Assembly (NCBI GenBank): GCA_963210315.1
Contig: OY723308.1
Location: 124,001-188,000, forward strand
Direction: 5' to 3'
Length of the DNA: 64,000 nucleotides
Source of the DNA: Rhynchopus euleeides
Lineage: Eukaryota; Euglenozoa; Diplonemea; Diplonemida; Diplonemidae
The notes under the pieces are model-generated. The model saw only the letters and a list, made by a program, of their open reading frames with translations. It did not search any database and was not told the DNA's origin. Positions 31,891 through 43,632 of the stretch are shown here, in pieces; position 1 is the stretch's first letter; each line of letters begins with the position of its first letter. Position numbers and translations under genes: made by a program.

Positions 31891-32700
31891 CGCTCCATTT
31901 CAAAAAGAGTTTACGAGAAATCAGCTCTGCATGGCAGGGGCGCTGAGAGGGGGGGAGGGGGCTGAGAGGGGAGAGGGGGGGAAAGGGCGACACCCTATAG
32001 GTCTGAGAGATGGCTCAAAACAGGGGATAAGATAGGTCTGGTTTTCCGGTTTTCAAAACCAGGGTTTCCCGGTTCCCGGTTTTCTGGAAAAAAAAAAAAA
32101 AAGGTCGGTCTCATTTTTGGCGGTTTTTCTTGTGACTTTGGGACAGTAAAACAGTCAGAAAAAACGCCATAAAAAAATAGAAAGTGACCCCATCGTGATC
32201 CGCACAGAGCTCAAATAGTCCAAAGAAGGCAGAGAAGCGGAGAAGAAAAATGGACCTAGCGGATGGCCCGGTGGGTGGTGACCTCGTCATGCAGGTCTCT
32301 TCTGTTTTGAAGGTGCACACATGGTGGACTCCAGCCACCATGTCTAAGAGGGAGTCTAAGACTGCAGTCTGGAGGGCTGAGACGAGAACACGAACGACTT
32401 TCAAGCAGTCTTGAAGGTCGCCAAGCCTATTGGGGGCAACTAACAGATGAGATTTGTTTGTTGCCTGTCGTCACAGCTAGGTGCCCATCTCCTCGATAAC
32501 GGAATGTGTGCAGAGATCTCGTGGACCCTTTGGCCATTCTGTCGTGCACCCACTCCACCCACAACGCACACCTGTCACGAGTGGTCGCTCCCCCGTCCTC
32601 CTCCACCCTGAAGGTTGAACCCTCAAGGACCAGTGATCTCCTGCTGGCCGGGCTGCGATACAGCGAAGCCTTCCTACTTACAAGCGAATCCAGACTGTAG

Positions 32701-32765
32701 TGAACAGATGTTCACTACCGTGGCCTCCGGCGGCTGGGGGGCTCCGCCCCCCAGACCCCCCTGTG
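32701..32765 (-). repeat. 65-bp GC-hairpin dispersed repeat, copy C (inverted)
   Basis: Inverted copy of 108-174 and 282-346, with the same GGGGGGCTCCGCCCCCC hairpin and flanks, here reading TGAACAGATGTTCACTACCG at the start. Confidence 0.85.
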
Positions 32766-35628
32766 TAAAAGCATTGCACCAGACCGGTTTTTTGGTCGAG
32801 AGTCCAAACTTTCAAAGCAGCTGCTGCGCCTGCCCCACCAAGCAGCCTCAGTACGACAGGACGCGCGCAGGCACCGGGCCTTCTCAGACTCTGGGAGGGT
32901 TTGCGCGGGTCGCGCGCGCCGAAGGCGCGCGCGAAAAATTTTCAAAACCAGAAAAACCGGAAAACGGTGCCAGAAAAAAAGTCTATCTTATACCCTGCTC
33001 AAAACACAAAAAAAAGAACATATGGCCTGCGAGAGACGGTCGGTTCAAATCCGGTACACTTGATGCCTCGGCAGCACGGTGATGTGACAACACCGCCTGC
33101 CGAGTTGTATATTTTTTTGAGAAAAGGATACTTTGTTGGGAAGGATCAGAGGTTGAGGGGGGGGTGGTAGGGAACGGTGTGTGGATTAGGCGCGGCACCG
33201 CCCCCCACACACATACGCTTACTTAACCTTACTGCGGCAGCGTATGCAAGGTTAACGAAGGTATCCAGCCTCGTGTCAAACGCCCGAGACGTGGCAGCCA
33301 GATCCGCCTCCGCACCATGATACACACTGTAACAGTGTAGACTGTAGCACACCCCGGGTGTTCAGCACACCTCTCCCCACTGCTGCTGCTCTGTTGATGC
33401 GATCTCCGCTGTCTTAAGACTCTGTTGTACAACACATCCCCGTCCGGAGGAAACGGCCTTCGGACAACCGCCCGCCCCCCCCCCCTCCTCCTCCCTCCGC
33501 AACCGCGGATCACAAACACGCGAATCGTTTGCTTGTCAGCAGACATATGGACACACAACCTGGGAAGGCGAAGGGCACGAAAGACAGGTTGGGTGCGCGG
33601 TTGGGAAGGTAGAGAGGGGTGCAAAGTGTGTTGCATGCGAGTTACCGCCAGGACAGGAGCACGTCACACATCATCACTTCCATGCCGCCTATCCCCAGTG
33701 GTTTATCCCGGAACACATCTGGAAGCCGTGGATATACCCGCAAACCCCTTCTGCACCCCCTTGCGCCAGTGACGCCCCGCAACGGGGAGGGAGAGAGAGA
33801 GAGATGTCGAGAACCCCACAGGGGGTCTTCGCTACGGTGCCTGATAGGCGTGTTTCGGTGCATTCCCTCCTCTCTCTTTTGGAGAGAGTTGCAGGAACCT
33901 TGCCCCCCCGCCCCCAAAGGACTGGCCGATAGCGAATAACCCGTACCCCAGAGTGGCACCGCAGTGGCGCTCTGTTTCCCTGTTTCCTGCCTTACCACCC
34001 CTCAGGCGACCGGCCACCCGCACATCGGCAGCGGGGACATATATCTTCATTTTCAGGAACTGCTCACACTACTCGTGAATACTTTTCATCGCAGTGCAGA
34101 GCAAATACACCGAGAGCTCGTTTGAGCTTGATGTGTATACCCACACACGACACACACTCACTCACACTCAAGGGAAAAGGGCTGTACAAGTACACATACA
34201 ATTTGAGAGAGAAGAAATGTGGGCGACGATTCCGCCTGTGTGTGTCGGGGGGGGGGGGAGGTAATACATCTCACACAATACTGAGAGGGGGGGTAGTGGG
34301 GTGGCGAGTAGGCAGAATGTGCGAGTGACAACAGCCCCTTCACCCCCGAGCCCAACACAGGCTCAAGAAGGCGGCATATTCGGCGCAACAGTTTCTGCCC
34401 GCGCAGAGCCGAAGGCCTTTCCCACCCCCAGGCGGTAATGATTTATCATGCGTGGTGCCTGGGGCGGGGGAGCGGGGCGGTGGGGCTTTGCATTAAGGAA
34501 CAGCAGCTACAAAAATACAGTGATCCCGCAACAGATGATAGAGAAGAGAAGAAGGGTGGCAGAACGGTTGATTGCTGATACACCCCCCTCCCATTTTATT
34601 TTCCAGAACCCCTTCGCCTTCACCCCCCCCCTTCCCCCCTCCCCTGCCGGATATTCCTCCCAAGGGCGTACAACAGGGTCAGTGTCACCTAAGACGAGCA
34701 AAGCCCAAGGCAGGCGGCAGGCACTAAGTGGTGGGGAGGGAGGCAAGGTGTTCTGTTCCCCAGGTTCCGCTTTTTGTGTATCCAGACACCGCGGGAGGGG
34801 GTGGGGGGGGGGGGGCAGGTGAGGGGAGTGCCCCTTGCCGATGTCTGTCGAATCACTTTCTGATTTCCGCCACTGTGTAGTCGTCTTCCCCGCACCCGCC
34901 CCACCCCACCCACCCCACATTTTTGTTTGTGCGCCAAATCCGGGCAAAACAAAACGCAACTTACACATGGTTGCCCAGAGCGCTGCCTGGTATCTTTCGT
35001 GACACGTGACAGGGAGACGCTTCTTTTTCTTTGCAGCAAAACAGAACACAAGGGGATGGGAGATGGGCATCCCATAGGACAGCTAGTGGGTAGTATTTGG
35101 AGTGGGTGGGGATGAAAACAGTTCTGAGAAGAAGCGTACACAGAAACCAGAAACACCCATAAACATTGTAGGGGGGGGACTGGTGGCGGGGGGGGGTGGG
35201 GGTGGTGTACGGGTCAGGAATATGAATATAGCGGGGGGTCTTCGTTTCGGGGCGGAACCTTTGAGAAGTCCCAGCCCCTGGATGTCACAACACAGTAAAA
35301 CCAAAGTACCAACCAGCGTGATGGGGAGACTGGATAGAGGGCGTTTAGATGTGGGCATTGTTTAGCTAACTCACCTCCAAATCAGAGGGGCGAATTCACC
35401 AGGGGACACGCGAACTTCCTTTTTATTCTCTCGTAAGAATGCCGCCGCGAAATCGAAGGGTGGGGAGCGCAGGGATCGAAGGTCGATCAGATACCCCCCC
35501 ACACCCGCCACTCTCTCCCAACGCAAATCCCATTTGCCTGCCTGGTGGCTGTGCCCCCAGGGGTGCGAGGATTTTGATTGCAGGGAATGAATGGCATGGG
35601 GGGGGGAGGCAAACACGCAAAAGCCACA

Positions 35629-38600
35629 CTACCACGCGATGCCCCTGTCGATGAGGATGCCCTGCGCCGTTGCCAGCTCCCGAGCCGTCAGCTCATCTTT
35701 GATAGCCAGGCGCAGGTCGCCCTTGTTGAATTGCGGGTGGTCCCGCCTGAAGGCATCCTGCACCGCACTCCAGTCTCCCTGAACGGAGATCTTCTGCAGC
35801 TCGCCGTACACCCCATCCTCATCCGTGCCGAAACCTTTCATCGCTTTGTAGAGCGTGAGGGCGATCGACGTATGCTCTTGGCTGGAAAGCACGAGCCCCG
35901 CTTCGACTCCCAGGGGTGACGCAGGCGTCGGCGTCGCCGCAACAGAGGGTGGCGTCGCCAGGGCGGCAGGCGAGTGCGGAGATGACGCACCGCTGCCTGC
36001 GTCGGGGCGGAACATCGCATCCACATCGGTGTCGACAGAAAAGGGTGTCATCGGGCGGTATGTGCTGCGCGGGGGGGACAGGGGCGAGCCGTGCGGGAGG
36101 GAGGAGAGGGTCACGCTGACACCGTTAACCTTCAACCCAGCCGCGGTGAGCCTCGACTGGAACTGGCTGTCGGGCGATGCGCTCGCGGTGTACTTCGACA
36201 GCACATCCCGCACGGGGCTGGAGCACACGTCGACATGGCTCGTCACATCGCGCAGCTTCCGCAGCACCTGCGAACCCTCGCGCTGCTCCTCGAAGTCGGG
36301 CGAGGCGGGGGAGGCCGAGCGGCGCAGCACGCTGAGGCGGCTCTCCAGCTCCATATTCCGCTTCTCAGCACCCTTCAGGTCGCGCCGCAGCGCATCCTCC
36401 GCCAGGCGCGGCGGCGAGTAGAACACCCGTGTCGGGGAGCCCCGCACGCTGGGGCTGAAGTCCGACGCACGCGCCAGCTCCTGCTCGGCTGCCGCCCGCG
36501 ACTCACCCTCCGTCGCCGCACGGGCCTCCGCCTCTCGAGCGGCGCTCCGCGCCAGGCCCAGGCGGGTCTGTGCGGTGCGCGACTCCGCCTCCGCCTCGCG
36601 GAGGTCGGCACGCAGCGAGGCAAGCTCTGAGGCACTCATGTCCTGCGAGCACTCCAGCGCGGTGCACCTCTCGCGCATCGTGCCGCACTCGCGCAGCAGC
36701 TGCTGGTGGCGCTCCTCAGCCTCCGCCACAGCGTGGCTGCGGCGTACCGCGAGGCGTGCGTTCTGCTCGGAGCTGTCCTGCAGCTCGCGCATGCGCTGCT
36801 GCGACAGCTCCTCGGCGCTTGCCATGCGCAGCTGCATGGCCTCCACCTGGTGCCGCGCCTCCTCCTCGGCGCGCGCCACGCTGCGGCGCAGCCCCAGCAC
36901 CTCGGTGTGCACCGCGTCGTGCCGCGCCGCCTGCTCCCCCGCAAGCTTCTTCTGCTTCGCCAGCTCCGCTGCGAGGGCCGTCGCCTCTGCGCCCTTCTCA
37001 TCGGCACGCTCGAGCTGCAGCTGCAGCGCGTGGATGCGCTGCTCCAGCTGCCCCGTCAGCGCGTCCTTCCCCTGCATCTCCCGGGCATGCTTCAGCTTAA
37101 GCCCCTCCACATCGCGCCGCAGCCGCGTCGTCTCGCTGCGGCTCGCAGAGAGATCCTCCCGCGTGGCCTTCAGCTGCCGCTCCGCGGCAGCGGCACGGGT
37201 GTCGTCCGCAGAGGACAGCCTCTCGGGGGAGAGGGCCCGCTCGCTGAGGACGGAGTTCTCCCTCTGTGCGGCGTGCAGCTCGGCTGTGGCGTGCTGGCTG
37301 TCCTGCTGGGCGGCGGACAGGCGTGTCTTGCAGGACTCCATCTCGTCGTGTGTCACGGCGAGCTGGGTGCTCAGGGAGGCCACGCAGCGGCGCTCCTCAG
37401 CGAGCTCCTTCTGTGCAGCCTGCAAGCGTGCCTCGGTGTCATCCAGGCGCAGCTGTGGTGGGGTGTGGTGCATCGTCGATTTGGGTGTTTGAAACCAGAG
37501 TTTGCTTAGCCTGACCACGCTAGCCCCGTGTGCGTCGTGGAGGTGTGTATGGGCATACTTGTGCTCCGGAGGCTGATGCAGCGCTGCGTGCGTTGCCCTC
37601 CTCAGAGGCACCCAGCTGGCTGCGCAGCGACTGGGTCTCGGTCTCAAGGACGCGCATACGCTCCTCTGTGGGTGGGTGGGTGGGGGGGGGCAGGAGGGTG
37701 CGCACTCACTGAACTCCACCAGATCCTGTGGCGATGCGCTGTGGCTCCGGCACGGCGGTGCATACCCGTCGCGGACAGCTCTCGCCTTGCAGCCTCCAGC
37801 TCCTTGCGGGCGAGCGACTCATGCTGTGTGTGGTGGTGGCGGGGGCATGGCTGCATTATGTCCGCACACCACACGATACGCACCAAGGGGTGCTGCACTG
37901 CACAGCTTTGAGCCAACCAGACCCCCCTGCGGTGCAACAACATACCCGCTTGCTCTCTGCGAGACCCTCCTGTGCGACATGCGCGTCACGCTCGAAGCCT
38001 GTCGCACGCCTGTGGTGATCTGCCTCGCTCTGCCGCAGCGCCTCCGTGGAAGCCTTAGCCTGCGACAGCGCTTCGTAGGCACGCTCCAGCTGCGTGTCGG
38101 CATCCTCTGAAGTCTCGGCACGGGCAGCGAGGGCTTGCTTCGCTGCGTGCACCTCGTTGCGCAGCCTGCGACACTCCGCCTCGGCGTCATCCGCACGCTG
38201 CTGCAGGCCTGCCGCCTTCTCCTTCTGCACATCCAGCTCTGCGCACACAGCGTCATGCTCGCGGATGTTCTTCTGCATCGCATCCTCCACGCCAGACCGT
38301 GCTACCACCGCGCTCTCGGCAACCCGCCTCTGCGCATCGATGAGCTGCTCGATCTCACCCTCCAGGCGTGCCTCGTTGGCAGCCGCCTCCCCGGACTTCG
38401 CCTCCGCCGCACGCACCCTCTCCCGCTCCCTCTGGAGCTCCTCGCGTGCCAGCGTGGCGCTGTTCTGCTGGCGGCGCAGCTCCTCTTCCATGCCTGCCAG
38501 GTCCACACGCAGCCCCTCAGCCATGGTGTGCCAGTGCTTCGTGGTGGCTGCCTCCGACGCCATGGCCTCGCTGTGTGCGGCAACGGCATCGGTGTACCTC

Positions 38601-41600
38601 CTGTCGAGGGTGTGGACCTTCGACGCCAGCGCCTCGCACTCCCGCTTGGCATCCACCGCCTCCTGCTGTGCAAGCCCCACCTCGCGCTGGCGCCGCCGCA
38701 CGCTGGCATCGAGCACTTCATCCTTCGCAGCGCGCACCGCATCCACCTCATGCCGCACGCCCTCGCTGCCCTCGATGGCACGGCGGCGATCCTCCTTAGC
38801 GGTGGCCAGCTCGCGCTGCAGGATGGCGCGCACGTCCTCAGAGGAGGCCAGCTCGCTGCGCATGGCCTGCACCTGCTGGGAGGCGGTGCCGAGCTGCTCC
38901 TGCAGGTGGTGCACACTCGCGTGCAGCTCCTTGCCCTCCACCTCGCTGACGCGCAGGTCTGCCTCCGACTGCTGCGCGCGCGACTCTGCCTCGCGCACCT
39001 CGTGGGACAGCTGCGACACGGCACCCAGGTGCTCCTGCTCCCTGCGCCGCAGCTCAGCGCGGGCATCGTCGAGGCACTGCTGCACATCCTCGACATGCTT
39101 CCGGCCATCGCGCGCCGTCGCTTCGATGTTGCCACGCGCCTGCTGCAGCTCCTCACGGAGGGCGTGCACCGTGTCGCCGTGCTGCTGCTCCTGCCTGTCG
39201 ATGCGTGCCTCCGCCTCACGCAGCGCGTGTTTAGCCTCCTCCAGCTGGCGCTCCGCACGCTGGTGCTGCTGGTCGAGGGTGCGGATGGAGGTGCCGCGGT
39301 CGGACGCCATGTGCTGCGCCTCCTTCACCTGCACCAACGCGTCGGCCTCGGCGGACCGCGCCGACTGCGCATTCGCCTTCTCATGCTGCACGTTGTCCCG
39401 CAGGAGCCGCACCTCCTCCTCCAGCTCGGTGGCGCGCAGGCGCTCCCGCCCCAGCTGCTCTGTGAGGTGCCGTGCCTCCTGCCCCTGCGCTTCGCCGTCG
39501 CGCTTTGCCTGGGCCAGGCGGTCTGCGGCAGAGGACTTCTGGCTGTCCGCGTCGCGCAGCACATCCGCCAGGCGCTCCTCCTTGGCCCGCAGGTCCTCGC
39601 GCAGCTGCTCGTGGCGCTCCCGCTGTGCCGCCATCTCCATCTCCCTGCGCTGCAGCTCCTCGGTGTGCGAGCGTGCCGCCTCATCCCGCTGCCGTTCGGC
39701 AGCCCTGCAGCGCTGCTCGTGCCCCCCGATCTCCGCCTTGACGGTGCGCTCGTTGGCAGCCGCCTCGTCCTTCAGCGCCTTGACCTGCCGCTCAGCCTCG
39801 CGCAGCTGGTTGTCCGTCTCGTTGAGGGAGCGCTGCGCAGCCTCGTGCTTCTCGGCGTCGAGTGCCTCGCGGCGTTTGCTCTCGCGCTGCACCAGGTCCA
39901 GCTGCTTCTGTGTGTCGTCGCTGCGGTGCTTCGCATCCTGCAGGTCGCGCGAGACGCGCTGTGCCTCGGAGGCCTGCTCGTCCAACAGGCGTTGGAACTC
40001 CTTCTTGAGGGAGTCCACCGCAGCCTCGTGGTCGTGCTGCAGCGAGGACAGGGCGGACTTCACCTTGTCGGCAGAGCGGGACCCAGCCTTGGCCTCCTCC
40101 AGCAGCACCCGCAGCTTGCGCACCTCGTCCTGCGCCTGGTCACGCTCGGATGCCAGCTGCGACTCCTTGCGCTGCATCTCACGGTCGGCGTCTCGCCGCG
40201 ACGCATCGTGTGCCTCTGCCTCGAGGCGGTGTGCCTCGTCGCGCAGCTGCTGCTCTGTGCGTGCTGCAGCCTCCTTCGCCTGCGACATGCGCAGGTTGGC
40301 GTCAGAGAGTTCCTTGCGCGCGCGGTCCAGCTCTGCGTTGGAAGCGGTCAGCTTCTCCTCTGCGACACGCACTGCACGCTTCTGCTCCGCCTCGACATCA
40401 GACAAGTCGCGCTGCGACTGCGCGCGCGCATCCTCCAGAAGCTCCTTCCACTTGGATGCCGCCTGTGCGTGCGACTGCTCCACATCCTTGGTCCGCTTCC
40501 GCTCATCAACCAACTCGCGCTGCAGCCGCTTCACCTCAGCATCCATCCGATCCGCATCGCCCCGCAGCGACGCCTCCGCTGCACGCACCTGCTCCTCCAG
40601 CTGCGCCCGCTGCTGCGCCGCTGTCTCCGAAGTGTTCTGCAGGTCGCGCGCGAGAGTCTCTGCCGCCTGGGCGCTGTCCTTCACCTTCTTCGTCTCATGC
40701 TCCAGCTCCGACTTGAGCGCAGCATGCTGGTGCCGCAGGCTCTGCAGGTCTGCCGAAGCACTCTGATAAAGGTTTTTAGACGCCTGCACCTCCTCCTGCA
40801 GGGCCTTGCGCGCACTCTCAGCCTCCGCCTCCAGCACAGGGGCACGGGATGCGTGGGTCGCCACCTCATCGCGCAGGGTTGCTATTTCGCGCTTCGCGCT
40901 GTCGAGCTGCTTCACGAGGCCCACCGCCTCATCCTTCAGGGAGGACTCCACCTCGGCGTGCTTGCGCTGCGTATCACGCACCTTCGCCTCCGACGCAGAG
41001 AGGCGGTGCTGCAGGTCTGTCGCAGTCTCATTCACAACACGCTCGCGCTCGGCAGCAGCTTGCACCTTCTGATCCGCAACCTCGTGGCTCTTCTCGACCT
41101 CCTTCTGGAGGCGCTCGACAGAGGCCTGCAGCTTGTCGTTTTCATTCTTCAGCTCGAGCGAGATATTTTCGTGATCATCCGACAGGCGCTTCCACTCATC
41201 CAGATCACCGCGGGTCCGCGCACACTCCTGATCCTTCTCCTCAATGAGGGCCTGCAGCTCCGCCACGCGCTCCTCCAGATGTTTCGCGCCTTCCTGCTTC
41301 AGCTTGTGCTGCACCTCGGAGAATTCCTCCGTCTTCTGGATCAGCTCTTCCTGCACCTCCTTCACCTTCTGCTTGAGTGTCTCCATCGACCGCTCCTGCT
41401 CAGCGGACTGCAGGACAGCCGCCTCCAGCTCGCGCTCCTTCTCCTCCAGATCCTTGAGGTGCTCCTTCTCGCGGCGCTCAAAGGTCTCGTTCTGCGACGC
41501 CTTGAAGGCCATGATCGCCATGTCCTTCATCTTGTTCGCCTTCACGATCTTCTCCTGCGCTGCCTGTGCCGCCTTCTCCTCGATCTCTTCGTGGGCCCGC

Positions 41601-42526
41601 TCCGCACGCTCGTCGAGGTTCTTCTTCTCCTCCTCCAGCTTCTTCTCCTCATCCTTCGACCGCTTCAGCGCCTTGTTCAGCATGTTTGCCGCCCAGGCGT
41701 CGTTCCGCTCGTCCTGCACACGCCCCTCCAGCTGCTCGATCCGCTTATCCCTCTCCTCGACGACCTGCTGCAGCCTGACGTAGTCCTCCTGCACCTGCGA
41801 CACCATCATCATGTCGGTGCGCAGCTCCTTGTTGGACTTCCTCTCTTTGCGCAGCTCCTGCTGCAGCACGTATGACTGGCGCTCCAGATCCTCTGCACGC
41901 TGTATCGCCTCATCCCGCTCGTCCTGCAGGTCCTGGATCTGCTCCCCACGCTCCCGATAGCTCTTCTCGAGGCGGCGCCCCATGTCGACAATGCGGCTGA
42001 TGCGGTTTTCGCGTTCCTCCAGATCCCGCCTGAGCTGTTCTATATCGTCACCCTCACCCTCGCCCTCACCCGGCGAATCGTCTGGGTTTAACTGGCTGAG
42101 GGATCCGCGCAATGAAGACCGCATTGAGGAGCGCATGGAGGCCTGGCGCATCACCAGGGTGCGGCTGACATCCTCCTGCACCTCCTCGAGGGTGGCGGCA
42201 ACCTCGCCTGCGATGACGTTTTCGTTTTTGATGGCCTCGCGCCGTTTGGCGGCGCGGCGTTTCACCACCAGCGCCTTCAGCTTCACCCATGCCATCGCCA
42301 CGATAGACTCCGGCGTGAATTTGTTTGTGAAAGCCGCAATAACAAGGGTGCGTGTCACCTTCTTCGAATCGCCTGTGCCGAGGTCGCCCCCGCCGGACTC
42401 TGCAACCTTTGGGTCGGCAAAGGAGACCTGCCGCTTGTCGGATGCATCCGGATCGTCATCGGAGCGGGGCCAGCTCTGATCGAGCATGCTGGCGGGCGTG
42501 CCAATCCCCTCACTGCTGTGGGCCAT
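35629..42526 (-). CDS. giant coiled-coil protein with C-terminal annexin repeat (2,189 aa)
   Basis: Four exons: 37946-42526, 37766-37823, 37559-37665, 35629-37452 (introns 122, 100 and 106 bp; donors GTATGT, GTATGC, GTATGC; acceptors CACACAG, CACCCACAG, CACCACAG; phases 0, 1, 0). What look like two adjacent coiled-coil genes join seamlessly (…LAESKR|HESLARKE…ELSAT|EERMRVLE…SGAQ|LRLDDTEAR). The ATG at 42526 begins MAHSSEGIGTPASML. Residues ~60-120 are basic (KLKALVVKRRAAKRRE), residues ~160-1,950 almost continuous heptad coiled coil, then Ser/Pro-rich sequence with many SP sites. The last ~80 residues are an annexin repeat with the type-II Ca2+ loop KGFGTDED. Size and layout suit a fibrous cytoskeletal, basal-body or Golgi-tether protein with a Ca2+/membrane-binding end. 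Confidence 0.87.
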
Positions 42527-43632
42527 CGTGCCCAACCCTCCCGACTTAAGGCGCAACGCTGCTCAGGGCCCACCGGCGGCTCGAAGGCGCTGGGGCGAGC
42601 AGGGTGGGTGGGTGGGTGATGTTCAGCTGGCGGAGGAAGTAACTCGGGCAGGTAGAACGACGAGCCCCCCCTCTCTTCCCTCCCCACTCAGCCCCAGGGC
42701 AGCGAGACTGCCCAAAACTGCCTTATGGCAGCCGGTGTGGTGTACCAAAGCGCATCGCCTGCGCAGTGCCTTTCGGGGTGGGGTAGTGTGGCAACAGCTT
42801 GGGGCTTGGGTAGGGTGGGGCGCTCTTGCTTTTTTGCGAATTGCAATAAAATTGAGATATGGGCCTGGGTAGGGTGGGTGGGGCAAGGGGGTGTGCTCAG
42901 TCTCGCTGTGGCAACATTGCATCGGATCGGCGGGCAGATGCACGGGTGGTGAAGGGCGAGAGAGTGTGGTGGTGGTGCTGGGATCAGATCAAACACACCC
43001 ACACATACCCACACCATCCCGAGCACAGGCCCTCGCTGTTTAATATGGGGCTCCACCTAATCCCCTCCCACGCTTTAGCCATTTCGTTCTTTGTTTGGAC
43101 GAACCGTGCCTGCGAGTGAATGTGTTGCAGGGCACCGAAAACGCTGCCACGAGCCATAGACAGTTTACTGTGTGAAAAGCTCGATATTCTTCCATACAAA
43201 ACTGCCCATATCCGAGAGCGGCGGAGTGTAACTGACACTGATGGTGGTGTAGGGGGGAGGGGCGGTGTCGGCACCGTTTTCTTTGAGAGAAGTGCGGCAG
43301 ACGCACACAAAATAAGGCACAGGCGGCACAGCCTTGTGCCCGGGTTCCAAAGGGACCATGCAGGCAAACGGCGGTGAAGGGGGGTGGCATGAAAAGCGAC
43401 ATGAATAAAGAAACAAAACACAAAAAGGCTTGGCGGGCCTTTCAGGGCTCTATTCGAGCCCACACAAAAGCCCACAAAGCTTGGAGCCACGCAAAAAAAG
43501 TCCCGATTTGACAAAAAAAACCAAAAGGCTTTGTCAAACTTGACCACCCACCCACCCACCCCTCCCCCTACTTATCTCAGGCGGGGGGGCGTTCTCTCTA
43601 CGGGAACGTGAGCTGCCCCTCCCCCACACACA
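42527..43632. other. intergenic spacer
   Basis: 1.1 kb between the DNAAF1-like stop and the giant-protein ATG. G-rich and (GGGT)n-like tracts around 42600-42620 and 42780-42900; no gene recognised. Confidence 0.5.

Larger units (their letters stand above)
31693..35628. other. 3.9-kb intergenic region, no supported gene
   Basis: Contains a 50-bp dispersed repeat (31838-31890), a small palindrome like the element 3 tip (about 32322-32344), copy C of the GC-hairpin repeat (32701-32765), a GCGCGCGCC/GGCGCGCGC hairpin near 32910-32933, A-, G- and C-homopolymers and GA/CA microsatellites. No domain-bearing frame on either strand. Two AT-rich stretches (32040-32110 and 32930-33010) share GGTTTTC/TTTTCAAAACC-type words. 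Confidence 0.5.

Noticed and set aside
33020..33062. tRNA-like B-box (GGTTCAAATCC)
   Set aside because: No matching A-box, anticodon arm or acceptor stem around it; the T-stem pairing is weak.
37710..37727. Possible 16-base microexon (GATCTGGTGGAGTTCA) with a GTGAGT donor between exons 2 and 3 of the giant gene
   Set aside because: Including it breaks the frame; skipping it joins exons in phase and continues the coiled coil.
38094..41875. Very long plus-strand open frames (890 and 1,246 codons) opposite the giant coiled-coil gene
   Set aside because: They are antisense shadows of GC-rich coiled-coil codons, made of Leu/Arg/His or Ser/Cys/Ala with no domain; the minus frame has heptads, introns and an annexin end.
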